Positions 48,947-62,418 of a stretch of DNA of 64,000 nucleotides are shown here, piece by piece. The notes under the pieces are model-generated. The model had not been told where the DNA came from, did not search any database, and saw only the letters and a program-made list of their open reading frames with translations. The stretch comes from Strigops habroptila (taxonomy: Eukaryota; Chordata; Aves; Psittaciformes; Psittacidae): the NCBI RefSeq assembly GCF_004027225.2, contig NC_044282.2:75216287-75280286 (forward strand), given 5' to 3'. Every line of letters begins with the position of its first letter. Within the stretch, counting starts at the first letter, position 1. Position numbers and translations under genes: made by a program.

Positions 48947-49504
48947 AAATTGCTTGGAAAAAGATGAGAATTGAGGTTTGCATCTGGAATGGGTAGAACT
49001 GACATCCCGGACCGGAGTGTCCCCAGGGAGCCACATCAGCTCTGAGCTGTGTGCTGTGGCAGTGCTCACACCTCCAACTGCTCTTGCATGTTCCCTGCCT
49101 GTGATGAGAAAACGCCTTTTTTATCAGCAGATGGATGGGGAGGTTCTCGGGATGAGTAAACACGCAGCAAGGCTGGAGAAATAAACACCTGGAGGATATT
49201 TTGGGAAGTCTCCTCATTAGTCATAGTCTGTGTGTTCGGGAAGGTTCCCGGAGCCCAGCTGCAGAGCTTGGATGGTGAGGAGCATTCCTGGAGGCTGCAT
49301 CTGTCCTCGGCAGGTTTTAAACATCAGAATAACCCTTGTTTTCCAGCATGGATGCTGGGAAAAAGATGTCCCTTTCCTACATCAGCTGGTAGCAGTTTTG
49401 GGGAACAAACCATCACAAGATGACCTAGGTGTCTTGGTCACAGAGCACATCTGCATGGATTTAGATGCATGTAAACTGTCCAACTGCTGAATCCCTCCAA
49501 GGAG

Positions 49505-49766
49505 ATCATAGAATCTTAGAATCCCAGACTGATTCATGTTGGAAGGGACCTTAAAGCTGATCCAGCTCCAACCGCTGCCATGGGCAGGGACACCTTCCAC
49601 CAGAGCAGGTTGCTCCAAGCCCCTGTGTCCAACCTGGCCTTGAACACTGCCAGGGATGGGGCAGCCACAGCTTCTCTGGGAAAAGTCTGTGCCAGCGCCT
49701 CAGCACTCTCACAGGGAAGAGCTTCTGCCTCAGAGCTCATCTCAATGTCCCCTCTGGCAGGTTAAA
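49505..49766 (-). mobile_element. CR1 LINE 3' fragment, subfamily A
   Basis: A 262-bp copy with a doubled tail (CATAGAATCTTAGAATCCC), broken at GGCAGGTTAAA. Confidence 0.9.
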
Positions 49767-50385
49767 TGAGGTGTACACAAAGGTACAGCTACTTGAAAAC
49801 ATGCCAGTGCATCTGCAGGGCGTCTGCTCGAGGACTTGCCAAGGCACGGCAGGAATGAGCTTTAACTACTAAATGCATCTGAAATGTCATCTGAGGCTGC
49901 TTTGGGTTTCAAGCAGCTTGCTCCAAGCAAGTGACCTCCCTTCTGTGGTGGGTGTCCAAAATACTGGGCAGGAAGTGGTCATTACCATGGGAGTGGATGT
50001 TCCCTGGTCCTAACTTCCAGGTCCTGCAGCATCACATTCTTCCTTTGGCCAGGAATGTGGGTTAAAGTCAGCACAAGTAGCCACATGTGGAGCTCTGGGA
50101 TTTCATCCAAGAAAGCAGATACCTCTGCTCTGCAGTACAAATAAACAAGCAACACGCTGCAGAAGAGGGAAGAAGAGATAACACAGAGGAGACGTGCCAG
50201 GAGAAGGGGATGCTACAGCAGAAAGAGAGGGAGAAGCTGAGGGCGAGCTGTTTGGGCTGGTACACTGGGAGGAAAGCTGCCCTGGTAAAGCCTTCAGTGG
50301 TGATCCAGAGCCCTGCTGCTGGCCCTGAGCTCCAGCCACTGTCCTGGAGATGGGCTGAGGAAATAAATCTCCTTTTCTTACTGTG

Positions 50386-50522
50386 AGGGTGGTTGACCAC
50401 TGGAGCAGGGTGCCCAATGATGTGCAGCTCCATCCTTGGAGATATTCAAAAGCCATCTGGACATGGTCCTGGGAAGCAGCTCGGGTGACCGTGCTGGAGC
50501 AGGGGTTGGAGCTGGCTCAGGG
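50386..50522 (+). mobile_element. Old, diverged CR1 fragment
   Basis: About 137 bp recalling the CR1 3' region (GTTGACCACTGGAGCAGG, TTGGAGATATTCAAAAGCC) but distant from the abundant copies, so probably an older subfamily. Confidence 0.6.
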
Positions 50523-50646
50523 AATGAACTCTAGTTATATACCAGCATCACCTCTGCATTCCCTGCCTTGGGAAAACCACCCCATGTGAACCAGCCACAC
50601 ACTAGTAAGATGCAGCCTGAAAGCTCCAGGTTTTATTGGCACAAGA

Positions 50647-50970
50647 TATAGAACCCCAGCCTGGTTTGGGTTGAAGGGACCTTAAAGCTCATCCAGTTCC
50701 AACCCCCTGCCACGGGCAGGGACACCTTCCACTAGAGCAGGTTGCTCCAAGCCCCTGTGTCCAACCTGGCCTTGAACACTGCCAGGGATGGGGCAGCCAC
50801 AGCTTCTCTGGGAAAAGTCTGTGCCAGCGCCTCAGCACCCTCACAGGGAAGAGCTTCTGCCTCAGAGCTCATCTCAATCTCCCCTCTGGCAGGTTAAAGC
50901 CATTCCCCTTGGCCTGGCCCTACAGGCCCTTGCCCAAAGCCCCTCTCCAGGTTTCCTGGAGCCCCTTTAG
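50647..50970 (-). mobile_element. CR1 LINE 3' fragment, subfamily A
   Basis: A 324-bp nearly consensus copy, broken at GGAGCCCCTTTAG. Confidence 0.92.
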
Positions 50971-52146
50971 TATTATGTATCTTTACTGTTATATATCCTG
51001 TCTTTGACTCAGATACATCTGAGTCAACAGGGGATCAGAAGCATTCACTGTCAGACTCAGAGGGATGCTTCCTGCTCATATACCTGCAGACAAACAGGTT
51101 CTCACGTTGCTTCTTGCTTGGGAGAGATGATTTTGTGTCCGATTCCAGCGGCAGCGGGAACTCTTGGCAACAAGCTGCTGTGTCACGCAGGGGCTGCTCC
51201 TGCAGCACGTCATGTTTGCCGGCACCGGGTTGGGAGTGAAGCCTGCCCTTGAATACGTGATTCACTCGGATACCAACCACAAATAGCTTTCTAGCCTCTG
51301 TTTCCCCCAATAATTCATCAAATTACCCCTCGAGCCTTACTCCAATAGTGCTGTAATTTGCAGTATCTCCTCTGATCCTACCAAGAGCTCTCACTACAGC
51401 ACCAGCCATAATAATCCACTTCATAACAAACAGAAAAGAATCATGAAAACTTCTTTAGGCTACTTAAATACCACTGGCTTTATGTTTCCTGTAGGGACAA
51501 TTAGATAACAGGCTTAGTATAAATGGAAGCTTATGACGCATTTAGTTGAGCTGCAATACTTCACTGGTGTGAAACCCTGACTCAGGCTTCCTGGCTGCAG
51601 AATCAGCCCAATGCAGTTTTCTCATCTGCTTTCATCTTTTATTCCATCTTTCTCTGCCTGGAAAAGGGCCACAATGAGATCCCTTCTTGTCGCCACGGGC
51701 TGAAAAGGGGGATGGAGCTTTGTGATCTCGCACAGTCTGCAGCGAGTTCAGTTTCTGTGCAAGTGGAATGTTCAAGCTCATTAAAAGCACAATTAATCCC
51801 CCTTTAACTATCCACATTTGTTCCCAGCATGACCATTAAACACAGAAAAGGAGGAGGGAAGTTTCGTGCTGGAAGTTAACAAATGGGTTGTTTTTGGACT
51901 CCACCCAGCAAGTTCTGCTTTTCCCCTAAGCCCTCCCTGCCCTCTCCAGTCCCTGAGGCTCCATGCTTGGATGGGAAATAATTCATTATTTCCCTTGTAG
52001 AATAACAGCAAAGAGGAGTAAAGGAAATAAATGAGAATGTTGTTCTGCTCGATGAGGAGTTGGGTCCGGCTCTCCTGGGGAGTGGGAAGGGGCAAACCTG
52101 GTCCTTTGCTCCAGTGATGGACATGTGGTGTATGTAATGGACATTT

Positions 52147-52438
52147 AGGGCCTGTAGGGACAGGCCAAGGGGAATGGCTTTAACCTGCCAGAGGGGAGAT
52201 TGAGATGAGCTCTGAGGCAGAAGCTCTTCCCTGTGAGGGTGCTGAGGCGCTGGCACAGACTTTTCCCAGAGAAGCTGTGGCTGCCCCATCCCTGGCAGTG
52301 TTCAAGGCCAGGTTGGACACAGGGGCTTGGAGCAACCTGCTCTAGTGGAAGGTGTCCCTGCCCGTGGCAGGGGTTGGAGCTGGAGGAGCTTTGAGGTCCC
52401 TTCAATCCAAACCACTCTGGGACTCTGTGATTCTATGA
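52147..52438 (+). mobile_element. CR1 LINE 3' fragment, subfamily A
   Basis: A 292-bp copy starting at GGGCCTGTAGGG, with tail GACTCTGTGATTCTATGAT. Confidence 0.92.
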
Positions 52439-53877
52439 TGTCCCACTTCTGCTTGGACATGCCAAAAGGCACATGTGTATGGGAGATGGAGTGTTCAGTG
52501 CCATGGATGCAGGCTGGTCTCAGAGCAGGGCTCAAGCAGCATTAAATAGCTTAGTACAGGCCATCAGGCTCTGATGGCAACAGGCATTTCCATCTCTTGT
52601 GTGCAGGGTCCCCGTTTATAGCTCAGGTTTACGCCAGCCTCGTCGTTAAAAGAGCAGGTTGGGGAAGGGACCTCTGGCTGTGCGGCTCCGAGCTCTGCTT
52701 TCGTTTCACCTCTTTTCCCTTTGTTTGTACAGCTCAATCCTTGGTCATGGAACTGCTGCTCTTCCCGGTCAGCAAACGGCACTCACCCTGCTCTGCGCTG
52801 CCCCTCTCGCTGTCCATCCACGGGGCCACGCTGCCTGAGCAGATGGGTAACTAATAACAGGGAGGATTGATCTGGCTAAGGAGGTTAACACGGGTCAGTG
52901 GAACGCGGCGTAGCCTGGGCAGGAGTTAATGGGCTGAGCAGGGGGAGTGACAGCTTGGCCTGCAACTGCCTTTTACAGCTGCTGTTGGCCAGATAGGGCT
53001 TGCTTTGTAAATTGTGCAAGTCAAAATGAATCCATGTCTAAGGCGAGGGGCGTTATTAACTCCAGCTGAAGGGGAGCAGGAGGGATGCAGGGAGGTTTGC
53101 ACTGGTAATTTACCAGCTTTGGCCTTATTCCAACTAATAAGTGGTGCTAAATCTCAGGGACACTTCGTTGCTGGAAGCGGGACCAAGCGTAAGCTGGGCT
53201 GAGACCTGTTGCGCTCCACTGTGGATCGATGACCACTTTGCCCCTCAGGTACAGAAAATGGAGACCCAGAAGTGATCCCAGACAAACAACTGGTGCTTAA
53301 AAAGTAGTTTTCCTCAATTACCATTAAAAAAATGAATACTCCTAAATAGCAATAGGGCTCTAAGAGGCCACACACCCCTCGGTCCAGGAGCAGTGACTTT
53401 TGCTCAGGCCATGAGCTCTTTGTTAGAAGCATCTGTTTTACTTCAGGATATTTAATGGTTGTAGAGTGCCAGAAATGCACAAATTCAAGAGCTGTAGAAA
53501 TGCCAGAGAGGAGAAAGTACAAATACTCCTTCTGATGGAGTTTACAAAGTTTGACTTCACCTTAATTAAAATCCCAGGACGTGGTGCACTAATGGGCTTT
53601 TGCATTCTGATTTCATTACTCTTTATAAGATTATAAACTCATATTGCAGAGAAATAGGAGAACAACGTTGCTGTAAACATGCTCACAGGAACATTAGTGC
53701 AAGCCTAAACCTTTAGTACCCAGAGGAGGAGTTGTGCTGTGTATACGTGGCACAGCTCTGCTTCCCCTACTTAAAGCAGCTTGAATGTGCTGAGCTTTGC
53801 AAGGGCAGCTAGAAAACACTTGGAGGGGAAAAGCAATTTCTCTGAGCACAATGATAAGCAGAGCAACCCTGTTTTAC

Positions 53878-54150
53878 GATCACAGCATAGTTTGGGTTGG
53901 AAGGGACCTTCAAAGGTCATCTAGTTCTGGTTATCTAGATCAGGTTGCCCAGAACCACATCCAGCCTGGCCCTGAATGTCTCCAGGGATGGAGCATCCAC
54001 CACCTCTCTGGGCAGCCTGTGCCAGTGTTTTACCACCCTCATTGTAAGGAATTTCTTCCTCACATCCAGCCTGAACTCCCTCTTTTAGTTTCAAACCATC
54101 ACCCCTTGTCCTGTTGCAACTGGCCCTGCTAAAAAGTCTCTCCCCATCTT
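53878..54150 (-). mobile_element. CR1 LINE 3' fragment, subfamily D
   Basis: About 273 bp of a distinct subfamily (plus-strand GGAGCATCCACCACCTC and GTAAGGAATTTCTTCCTC blocks), directly followed by a second CR1 in the same orientation. Confidence 0.85.
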
Positions 54151-54156
54151 TCACAA

Positions 54157-54757
54157 AACCCCAGACTGTTTTTTCTTGGAAGGGACCTTAAAGCTCCTCC
54201 AGTTTCAGCCCTTTGCCATGGGCAGGGACACCTTCCACTAGAGCAGGTTGCTCCAAGCCCCTGTGTCCAACCTGGCCTTGAACACTGCCAGGGATGGGGC
54301 AGCCACAGCTTCTCTGGGAAAAGTCTGTGCCAGCGCCTCAGCACCCTCACAGGGAAGAGCTTCTGCCTCAGAGCTCATCTCAATCTCCCCTGTTTCAGTT
54401 TGAACCCATCACCCCTTGTCCTATCACTCCAGTCCCTGATGAAGAGTCCCTCTCCAGCATCCTTGTAGCCCCCTTCAAACACTGGAAGCTGCTCTGAGGT
54501 CTCCACGCAGCTTCTCTTCTCCAGGCTGAACAGCCCCAATGTTCTCAGCCTGTCTCCATATGGGAGGTGCTCCAGCCCCTGATCATCCTCGTGGCCTCCT
54601 CTGGACTTGCTCCAACAGCTCCATGTCCTTCTGATGTTGGGGACCCCAGCACTGCACACAGTGCTGCAAGTGAGGTCTCCCCAGAGCAGAGGGGCAGGAT
54701 CACCTCCTTCGACCTGCTGCTCACGCTGGGGGTGCAGCCCAGCACATGGTTGGCTTA
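54157..54757 (-). mobile_element. CR1 LINE 3' fragment, mosaic of A-type 3' end and C-type body
   Basis: About 600 bp. The 3' 240 bp match subfamily A, but the rest (ATCACTCCAGTCCCTGAT, CATATGGGAGGTGCTCC) resembles the element at 38203-38895, suggesting an intermediate subfamily. Confidence 0.88.
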
Positions 54758-55493
54758 TAGGTTTAGTGTGCATAGACCTGCTGAGCAACCTGCAGTGACC
54801 CTGCTGGTGTGGCTTCCTTAATCCCACATAGCAGTACGAAAAGATGTAAATTCAGTACATCTGCACTGGCTGGTGACTACACAACCCAAGGGGAGACCCT
54901 GGCAGACAAGGTGTGAGTGATGCTGTGATGCACAAGGTTCGGGACTGCGGGCACAGGGATTTGCAGGAGGAGAGTTGAACACATCCAGAACATCCAGAAC
55001 CAGCTTTACTTCAATCCCTCCACAACAAGGACCTTTAGGGATGGTCGGTTGGACACTGCTGATGTAATCTGGAAGGAAAACCCAGTGAGAATTGGGGCTG
55101 AGCCCAGGCAGGTTGGGAAGGAAGGACCATGGAGCAATTACAGTAGCCATGACCAGGCAGCTCCCTATCTTGTACTGAACATCTATTCATTCATTAGTCT
55201 GCTCTGCCTAATTAGAGGATGAGTAATCGTGCCCTGCGTGGCTGGAGTGGGCTGGGGTCGTGTTGTTTCTGCCTCCCTGCACCTCCCACCTGCAGGAAGG
55301 AGAATCCACGTGGAAAACACACAGCTGCACCAAAGAGCAATGCTGCCAAGCCAGCGCGCCGGATCCAGCACACCCCGGCCCGCCTGCAATCACAGCTGCC
55401 TTCTCAGCAGCCCAACAAACCTCACACAGATAAATCACAGCCGCGGTGAGGCCAGATGGGGAAATACGGGCTTGTGCTGGGCTGAGGTTTATT

Positions 55494-55776
55494 ATAGAAT
55501 CACAGAATCATGGAATGGTTTGGGCTCAAAGGAGCTTAAAGCTCATCCAGTCCCAACCCCCTGCCACGGGCAGGGACACCTTCCACTAGAGCAGGTTGCT
55601 CCAAGCCCCTGTGTCCAACCTGGCCTTGAACACTGCCAGGGATGGGGCAGCCACAGCTTCTCTGGGAAAAGTCTGTGCCAGCGCCTCAGCACCCTCACAG
55701 GGAAGAGCTGCTGCCTCAGAGCTCATCTCAATCTCCCCTCTGGCAGGTTAAAGCCATTCCCCTTGGCCTGTCCTTA
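55494..55776 (-). mobile_element. CR1 LINE 3' fragment, subfamily A
   Basis: A 283-bp copy with double tail repeat TAGAATCACAGAATCATGG, broken at TTGGCCTGTCCTTA. Confidence 0.92.
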
Positions 55777-56733
55777 CATACATCCAAAAACCTCAACTCA
55801 GTTCGATTCATTTCTAAGTGCCCTCAGAAATGGGGCAAATACAGGGATTTTTGGTTGAATATGACAATGTGTTTTCTTTCCAACGCTCCATCTTCACACT
55901 GGAGCCACATCAGGGATGAAGTGTTGTGATATTCACAGTAGGCTCTCAGCAGTCGTGTCACTTCATAAGAATGTATTTTTAATTGCTGTGTGGTGCTGGG
56001 GAGGGGAATTTTCACACGGGTTGAGAGCTGTGAAAGCTACATCAAGGATCTGTGTAAATCAGCTTGAATTACCAGTTCCTGGGGAAGCTGCACAACATAA
56101 TGGAACCACTGGAGGGGGGAAAGATGTGTTATACCAGCTTGCAGAACAGCACAGGCCTGATAAAGGACATCCATTTACATCAACACTCATTACTGCTTGG
56201 AAAGGGATCACACTGGTAGGGAGAGCAGGTCCCCACCAGTGCCTAAAAGGTGACAAATAGGCCGGTGATGTTTTCTCTATCTATTTTTCCAGCTCAGGTT
56301 ATCAGAGGAGCACACGGGGTTGTGAGGATTCCCAGCAGCTGGCCCCACGTCCCCATGATCTCAGTCAAGGTGGAAATGGAGACGTGCCAGGCACTGCCAT
56401 GGCCTCGGTGAACAGCAAACCTCTCCTGGAGCTGTGCTGCTCTTACTCCAGGAGGCTCTCCATGCATATTGCGCAGGGTGTTTTATGCAGAGGAAGAGAG
56501 TTTTCACCTCTTACACTGAAATATAATGAAGTTTAATTAGGTTGTGGTTGCACAGCACTCGTCAGGGCCAGGTCCCTACTGCTGCTGTAATGATGTTAAC
56601 TATGGATGTGCCAAAGCATCCCAACTGCACTTACACAGAGGGCCTGAGGACAGGTTTATGGAGCAGAGCATCCCAAAAATCACTTTTTAAGCCTGTAGGG
56701 GTTTTGCAAGGAAAGCTGATCCTGGGTGTGCAC

Positions 56734-56909
56734 AGCATCCTGGACCACAGTGAGCATCCTGCATCCTGGACCATGGCGAGCATCCCCCAGCCTGGACCGC
56801 AGAGAGCATTCCCCAACCTTGGACCACAGCGAGCATCCCCCAGCCTGGACCATGGCAAGCATCCCCTATCCTGGACCACGGTAAGCATCCTCCATCCCAG
56901 ACCACAGTC
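56734..56909. repeat. 26-bp minisatellite
   Basis: About 6.7 copies of a 26-bp unit like AGCATCCCCCAGCCTGGACC plus ATGGCG, with starts at 56753, 56779, 56805, 56832, 56858 and 56884. Copies alternate between CCATGG and CCACAG/CGCAGA versions. Confidence 0.93.
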
Positions 56910-58087
56910 ACTGCACAACCAAGGGGGGCAAGCCTTTCAAAACCACAATGTGTGAGGAAGACGAGGAAACTCAGTCACCTTCTGCCACCAGCAGCTGGGC
57001 TGCAGAAGAGCTGTGGTGCAGCAAAGGGCTTTCCACACCTCTGGAGCAATTTCAGGCAGTTGCCACTCACAATAAGTCATCACACAGAGTCACAGACATT
57101 TCAAAGACAGCTCTTGGATGACTCGTAGGCTATGGGAAGACAAGGGAACTGACAGGAGTTCCGTGGCGTGCTGCTCAGTTGCTAGGCTGTCTCCTCTCCA
57201 CCCACCCTGCACTGACTCACGCTGCTGACCCTGGAGACACTTCACTTGTTGAAGATAAACCCATGAACACAAGGTTTCCAAACTCGTTATCGCCTCCGGG
57301 CAAACTGAGCTCTGATGGACGGGAAGCAGCCGTTGCATGGTGTCACCAGCCTGCTGTGGGCTTCCCAGGGGAAGACGTGGGTTCCTGGAGGTGGATGGGA
57401 GTGAGCAATCCCCACCGCAGCCTCTCCTGCAGCCCTGCCTGAAGGGAAGCACCACAAGCCACAGCCCTGCTGCTATTTCACCATTCCTGGGCACTCTGCA
57501 GCCCAGAACACCGAGGAAAGGATTCATGTGCTTGTTACAGAGGGGCCAGCAGTGCTGCTGAAGGCTTTCCCTTTCCAAAGCACACCACTGTGTTGCTGGC
57601 TCTGAGGTCAGCCATCAGCCCCCCATTTGGGGACCCCATTGAGGAGGGTGAGGGTGTTGTGCAAGGCAGTGGGCAGGAGGAAGGGCAGGGTGTGCTGGTG
57701 CGTGCCAGCCCTGCCGCAGCCTTCCTGCACCACCCCGGCTCTGGCCGCGGCGCTGCTCCCGCTCAGGATGCTTTCCTCATCACAGGCTGTCCCCAGCATC
57801 CCACGTTTCCTCTCTTGTTCCTTGGGAGACACACGGAACCTGCTCCTCACCCTAGCTTAGACCCCAGGCGAAGCGTAGCTTGCTCTGCTGCCCTGCTCCC
57901 TGCTTTTCCAATCATAGCAGTGGGGAAGTAAATGCGTTTCCTTGGCACAAAACCCCAACATCTCCTGCCACAGCTCTCTGGTCCCCAGGCAGTGGTTGTG
58001 AGCACGGGGACGGTGAAGTCCTACATGGCAAAGTGCATTAGGACTCCTGGGTTGGGGCAATCCCAGGCACAGCTCTGGGTTGGGCAG

Positions 58088-58794
58088 AGAAGGGATTCAG
58101 AGCAGCCCTGCGGAGAAGGACTTGGGGGTGTTGGGTGAGGAGAAGGTCCCCAGGACCCGGCTTCAGTGTGTGCTTGAGCCCAGAACCCCCCCATGTGCTG
58201 GGCTGCACCCCCAGAGCATGAGCAGCAGGTCAAAGGAGGGGATCCTGCCCCTCTGCTGCGCTCTGGGGAGACCCCACTTGCAGCACTGTGTGCAGTGCTG
58301 GGGTCCCCAGGATAAAAAGGACATGGAGCTGCTGGAGCAAGTCCAGAGGAGGCCACGAGGATGATCAGGGGCTGGAGCACCTCCCGTATGGAGCCAGGCT
58401 GAGAACATTGGGGCTGTTCAGCCTGGAGAAGAGAAGCTGCGTGGAGACCTCAGAGCAGCTTCCAGTGTCTGAAGCGGGCTACAAGGATGCTGGAGAGGGA
58501 CCTTCATCAGGGACTGGAGTGATAGGACAAGGGGTGATGGGGTCGAACTCAAACAGGGGAAGTTCAGGTTGGATCTAAGGCAGAAGCTCTTCCCTGTGAG
58601 GGTGCTGAGGCGCTGGCACAGACTTTTCCCAGAGAAGCTGTGGCTGCCCCATCCCTGGCAGTGTTCAAGGCCAGGTTGGACACAGGGGCTTGGAGCAACC
58701 TGCTCTAGTGGAAGGTGTCCCTGCCCATGGCAAAGGGCTGGAACTGGAGGAGCTTTAAGGTCCCTTCCAACACAAACCATTCCATGATTCCATG
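58088..58794 (+). mobile_element. CR1 LINE 3' fragment, mosaic type
   Basis: About 707 bp with degraded reverse-transcriptase C-terminus ([13 protein letters not shown]). It shares the C-type body and A-type 3' end seen at 54157-54757 but in the opposite orientation. Confidence 0.9.
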
Positions 58795-60108
58795 GTGCTG
58801 GTCTTGCCACAGCGCTGGTGCAACCAGAGGCGAGGCTGCCAAGCCCAGGCTTGCATTGAGCGGCTAAAGAACATCCCAAAATACGCTGGGTCTGTATTTT
58901 TAAGCCCTGACTCGCGGACACATGAGGACATGAAAACACCATGCTATAAAGAAAACAGGCTGTATCCTTAAAGTGTCCGAGGAAAGTCTGGCAGAGACCT
59001 CAATGCTTGGCAGGGCTCGGAAGCCGAAAGGAAGTGAAAAAGATCCAAAACTACTTTTTAAGCTAATCTTGGGAGTTATTGCAGCTCAGCCAGAGACCTC
59101 TGAGGGCAGCGCTTGCCACAGCACATTACAGGGCTGAGCAGCAGAGTTCCTCCTCCTGGCGTCTCAGCAAAGAGGAGGAACACCAGAGGCCATGGAAAGC
59201 CACCAGAAGTGACTGAATCCACCCCGATTCTTTCTGTGTTTGTTCACAGCCCCGGAGGAACGACCATCTCTAGACTTTAACCACTTACTACCAGCACTTA
59301 TCGGTTGGCATTAAGGACTTTATGGTCCCAGTCAAGCCACTTCAAGCTCTCTCAACATCAACCTTTCATGTTTAAGTCCACCTCGTGTGGATGGAGCCCT
59401 TGGCTCCGAGGCAGCGGCTGCCTCGGCACACAGGGCCCTCCCCTTGCCCTGTGCTGCCAGGAGACGCGGCGGATGCACAACATGACATTAAAGCTTCCCA
59501 AGGGAACCGTGTCCTCGTCGGCAGAGGCCATGGAAAAGTTGATGACTGGATCCGTGTGAGCGTGACTCCGCAAATAGCACTTTCCTCTGCGGAGCAGGAG
59601 GTTGGAGTTCAAGACACACACCTAGAACTGAGATATGAGCAAACAGCCTCCGATAAGCCCAGAGATCTCACGTCAGTAAATGCCAACCATTGGGCTGCAC
59701 AGGGTTTCCTGCCTTTTTCCGTGCTATTCCAGCCCGTGGGACCTGTGGGCAGCAGGACAAGGTGCACAGGGTCACACCATCCCCGTCACTGGGGGCAAAG
59801 CCTGAGGATCAGGGTGGGAATCGCATTCCCCTGGAAAATGTTAGTGCACGGGAAGGAACATCCCATCTTGGCTTCTGCACCGCACAAAGAGTAACCTCGG
59901 CCTTCTACTTAAAGAGTGCATCACCTGCACCATGTCGAGCAGGTGATGTCTAATGCACTGGTGGGGATGGAGCAGAGGAAGGTGACTCGGCATGCTGCTC
60001 CCTCCTCTGAGCTTCCTAAATGAGGCTGGAAAAGTCACTCCAGGTTATTTTGCTGGGAAACACAAACTGGAAAGATAAACCAAAGAAACTGGGAGACCTC
60101 ATCAAAAG

Positions 60109-60664
60109 GAGCATGAACAGCAGCTCAGGGAGGGGATCCTGCCCCTCTGCTGCGCTCTGGGGAGACCCCCCCCTGCAGTCCTGATCCAGCTCTGGGGCAA
60201 CAGCACAAGAGGGACGTGGAGCTGCTGGAGCGAGGCCAGAGGAGGCCCCGGAGCTGCTGCGAGGGCTGGAGCAGCTCTGCTCTGGAGCCAGGCTGAGAGA
60301 GCTGGGCTGGGGCAGCCTGGAGAAGAGAAGGCTCCTGAAGGGGAGACCTTAGAGCAGCTCCAGTGCCTAAAGGGGCTCCAGGAAACCTGGAGAGGGGCTT
60401 TGGACAAGGGCCTGTAGGGACAGGCCAAGAGGAATGGCTTTAACCTGCCAGAGGGGAGATTGAGATGAGCTCTGAGGCAGAAGCTCTTCCCTGTGAGGGT
60501 GCTGAGGCGCTGGCACAGACTTTTCCCAGAGAAGCTGTGGCTGCCCCATCCCTGGCAGTGTTCAAGGCCAGGTTGGACACAGGGGCTTGGAGCAACCTGC
60601 TCTAGTGGAAGGTGTCCCCGCCCGTGGCAGGGGGTTGGAACTGGATGAGCTTTCAGGTCCCTTA
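60109..60664 (+). mobile_element. CR1 LINE 3' fragment, subfamily A
   Basis: A 556-bp copy, very similar to 18259-18859. It lacks the terminal tail and is followed at 60667-60708 by a short inverted CR1 piece (GCTGCTCACGCTCTGGGG). Confidence 0.9.
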
Positions 60665-62404
60665 AAGCTGCTCACGCTCTGGGGATGCAGCCCAGCACAC
60701 AGGGGGTTCTACAAGCACACATCTTCCCTGCTTTCAGACAAGCTGCCCGTGCAAAGCCCCACAGCTCCACACAACGGTTCTGCTCATCTGGGGTCTGCTA
60801 AAGTTCAGAAAGATCATCTGAGCTGCACGTCACGGGGTGGTGACCGGGGCTTTGTGCTTGAGACTGCTGATGCATTTGGCTGTGCCCAGACCCTCCTCCC
60901 AGAGCAGCTCTGCCAGACAAAGAGACACCATCCCAGAGAATTCCCACCCCACATCCCATGCCTAACCCATTAGTAAGCTGGGAGTCAGCCAGGCCGGGTG
61001 ACAAAGGCAGCACTCAGGCTGTGACGAATCACACCACCCAAACACCCTCATGGGGACCCGTCTTCCCTCATTTCCTGAAATCCTTCCAAGCTGTCCCAAA
61101 TTTGAAACATCCAAGTTGGAGTTTGCTTCCCTGAGGGAAAGAGGCTGCTCTCTCTAATCCCTCCTGTGGTGCTTGGAGATGGAAAAGCTTTTCCCAAAAG
61201 GAAAAAGCCACCCAGCAGGAGCAGACAGAGAGCGGCCAACACATCTCAGCCCGCAGCCAGCATCCGAGGCTGCTGCTGCTCCTCTCACACTCCTCCATCC
61301 AGGGATGACCGGGATACTGGAGCACATCCTCGTTTCACAGTTTTTCCATGCTCTTTCCCAGTTTAACGCTGTGCTCATGGACATCCCAGAATAACTTTGT
61401 TTTCCCAGCGTGACCGTGGGATCTAGAGCTGGCAAAAGGGACCGCAAGAGCCTGTGGGAGCAGCCTGGGTCAAAGCAGGCGCTTCCCATTGCCTGCTGCT
61501 GGTTCTGAGGCAGCGTAATTCCTCTTTTCCTTAGACCAGGGCTAACAAGGGTGAGCCATGAGGTGGCTTTTTAATAAAGGTATTTTACTCACAGTTATCA
61601 AGATGCTCCCAATTCCCTGCCAAGGTACTGATATCCCAAGAACAATCTGGGGGGACTTTGTCATCTCTCTAAAGGAAAGAGCGGGCACCAGGACGGGGGT
61701 GTTTGCCTCAGGCACCTCGTGAGGTCCTCTGCAGATTCCCAGTGCAGCGCACACCCTGCACGCTGGTCTGTGCTGGTGTCCTTGGCCAGTGAGCCAAGTG
61801 GTGCCAATAGAGAGGGAAAGGAGGACGAGGACGTGCAGAGTGGCACAGGAGCACAGCCTTCCCATAAGAGGAGAGGCAGAAGAGGAGGAGAAGCAGAAGA
61901 AGAGGGGAAGCAGGAGAAGAAGGGAAGTAGCGCTCCCTCATCCTTGCTTCCAGCCCTCAGGGTCCAGGTTGTTGCAGATTTATGCCTGAGACATGCTTCA
62001 ACCTCACAAAACCCACACGTTTGGCTTCAAACACACAACTCCCCCCAAACGCTCATTCCCTGCATGCCATAAGGCACCCACACCCCACAGCAGTGACCCC
62101 CTGGTCACAGAGCCGCTCCCATTGACTCATCCCAATGGGTTTCCCACCTGGATGGTGGAGCTCTCCTGGGACAGGCCTGGGAGGGTCTGGACCGAGATCC
62201 CTTCCTTAGAGGCTGACATTGAGGCCCCTGCCTGCCTTTGTCTCTGGGCTCCTTTGTGCAGAGCAGCTCCATCCACCTTCTCCTGAACCAAAGCACATCT
62301 GCAGGTCACCTCCTGCCCTGGTTGGGTTTGGGACTCAAGACGGGAGCTCCTTGGGCAGGCAAACCCTGGTACCCATCCAGCTCTGCTGATGTCACCAAGA
62401 GCTC

Positions 62405-62418
62405 ATTGCCATGGCAAC
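62405..62418. promoter_or_regulatory. Candidate RFX X-box
   Basis: ATTGCCATGGCAAC differs by one base from the palindromic RFX consensus GTTGCCATGGCAAC. A CRE-like TGATGTCA lies 8 bp upstream (62389-62396). There is no gene context to support function. Confidence 0.35.

Noticed and set aside
57090-57578. A 162-codon minus-strand frame as a gene
   Set aside because: No family resemblance, no splice or promoter context, low-quality composition, and other frames are open over the same DNA.
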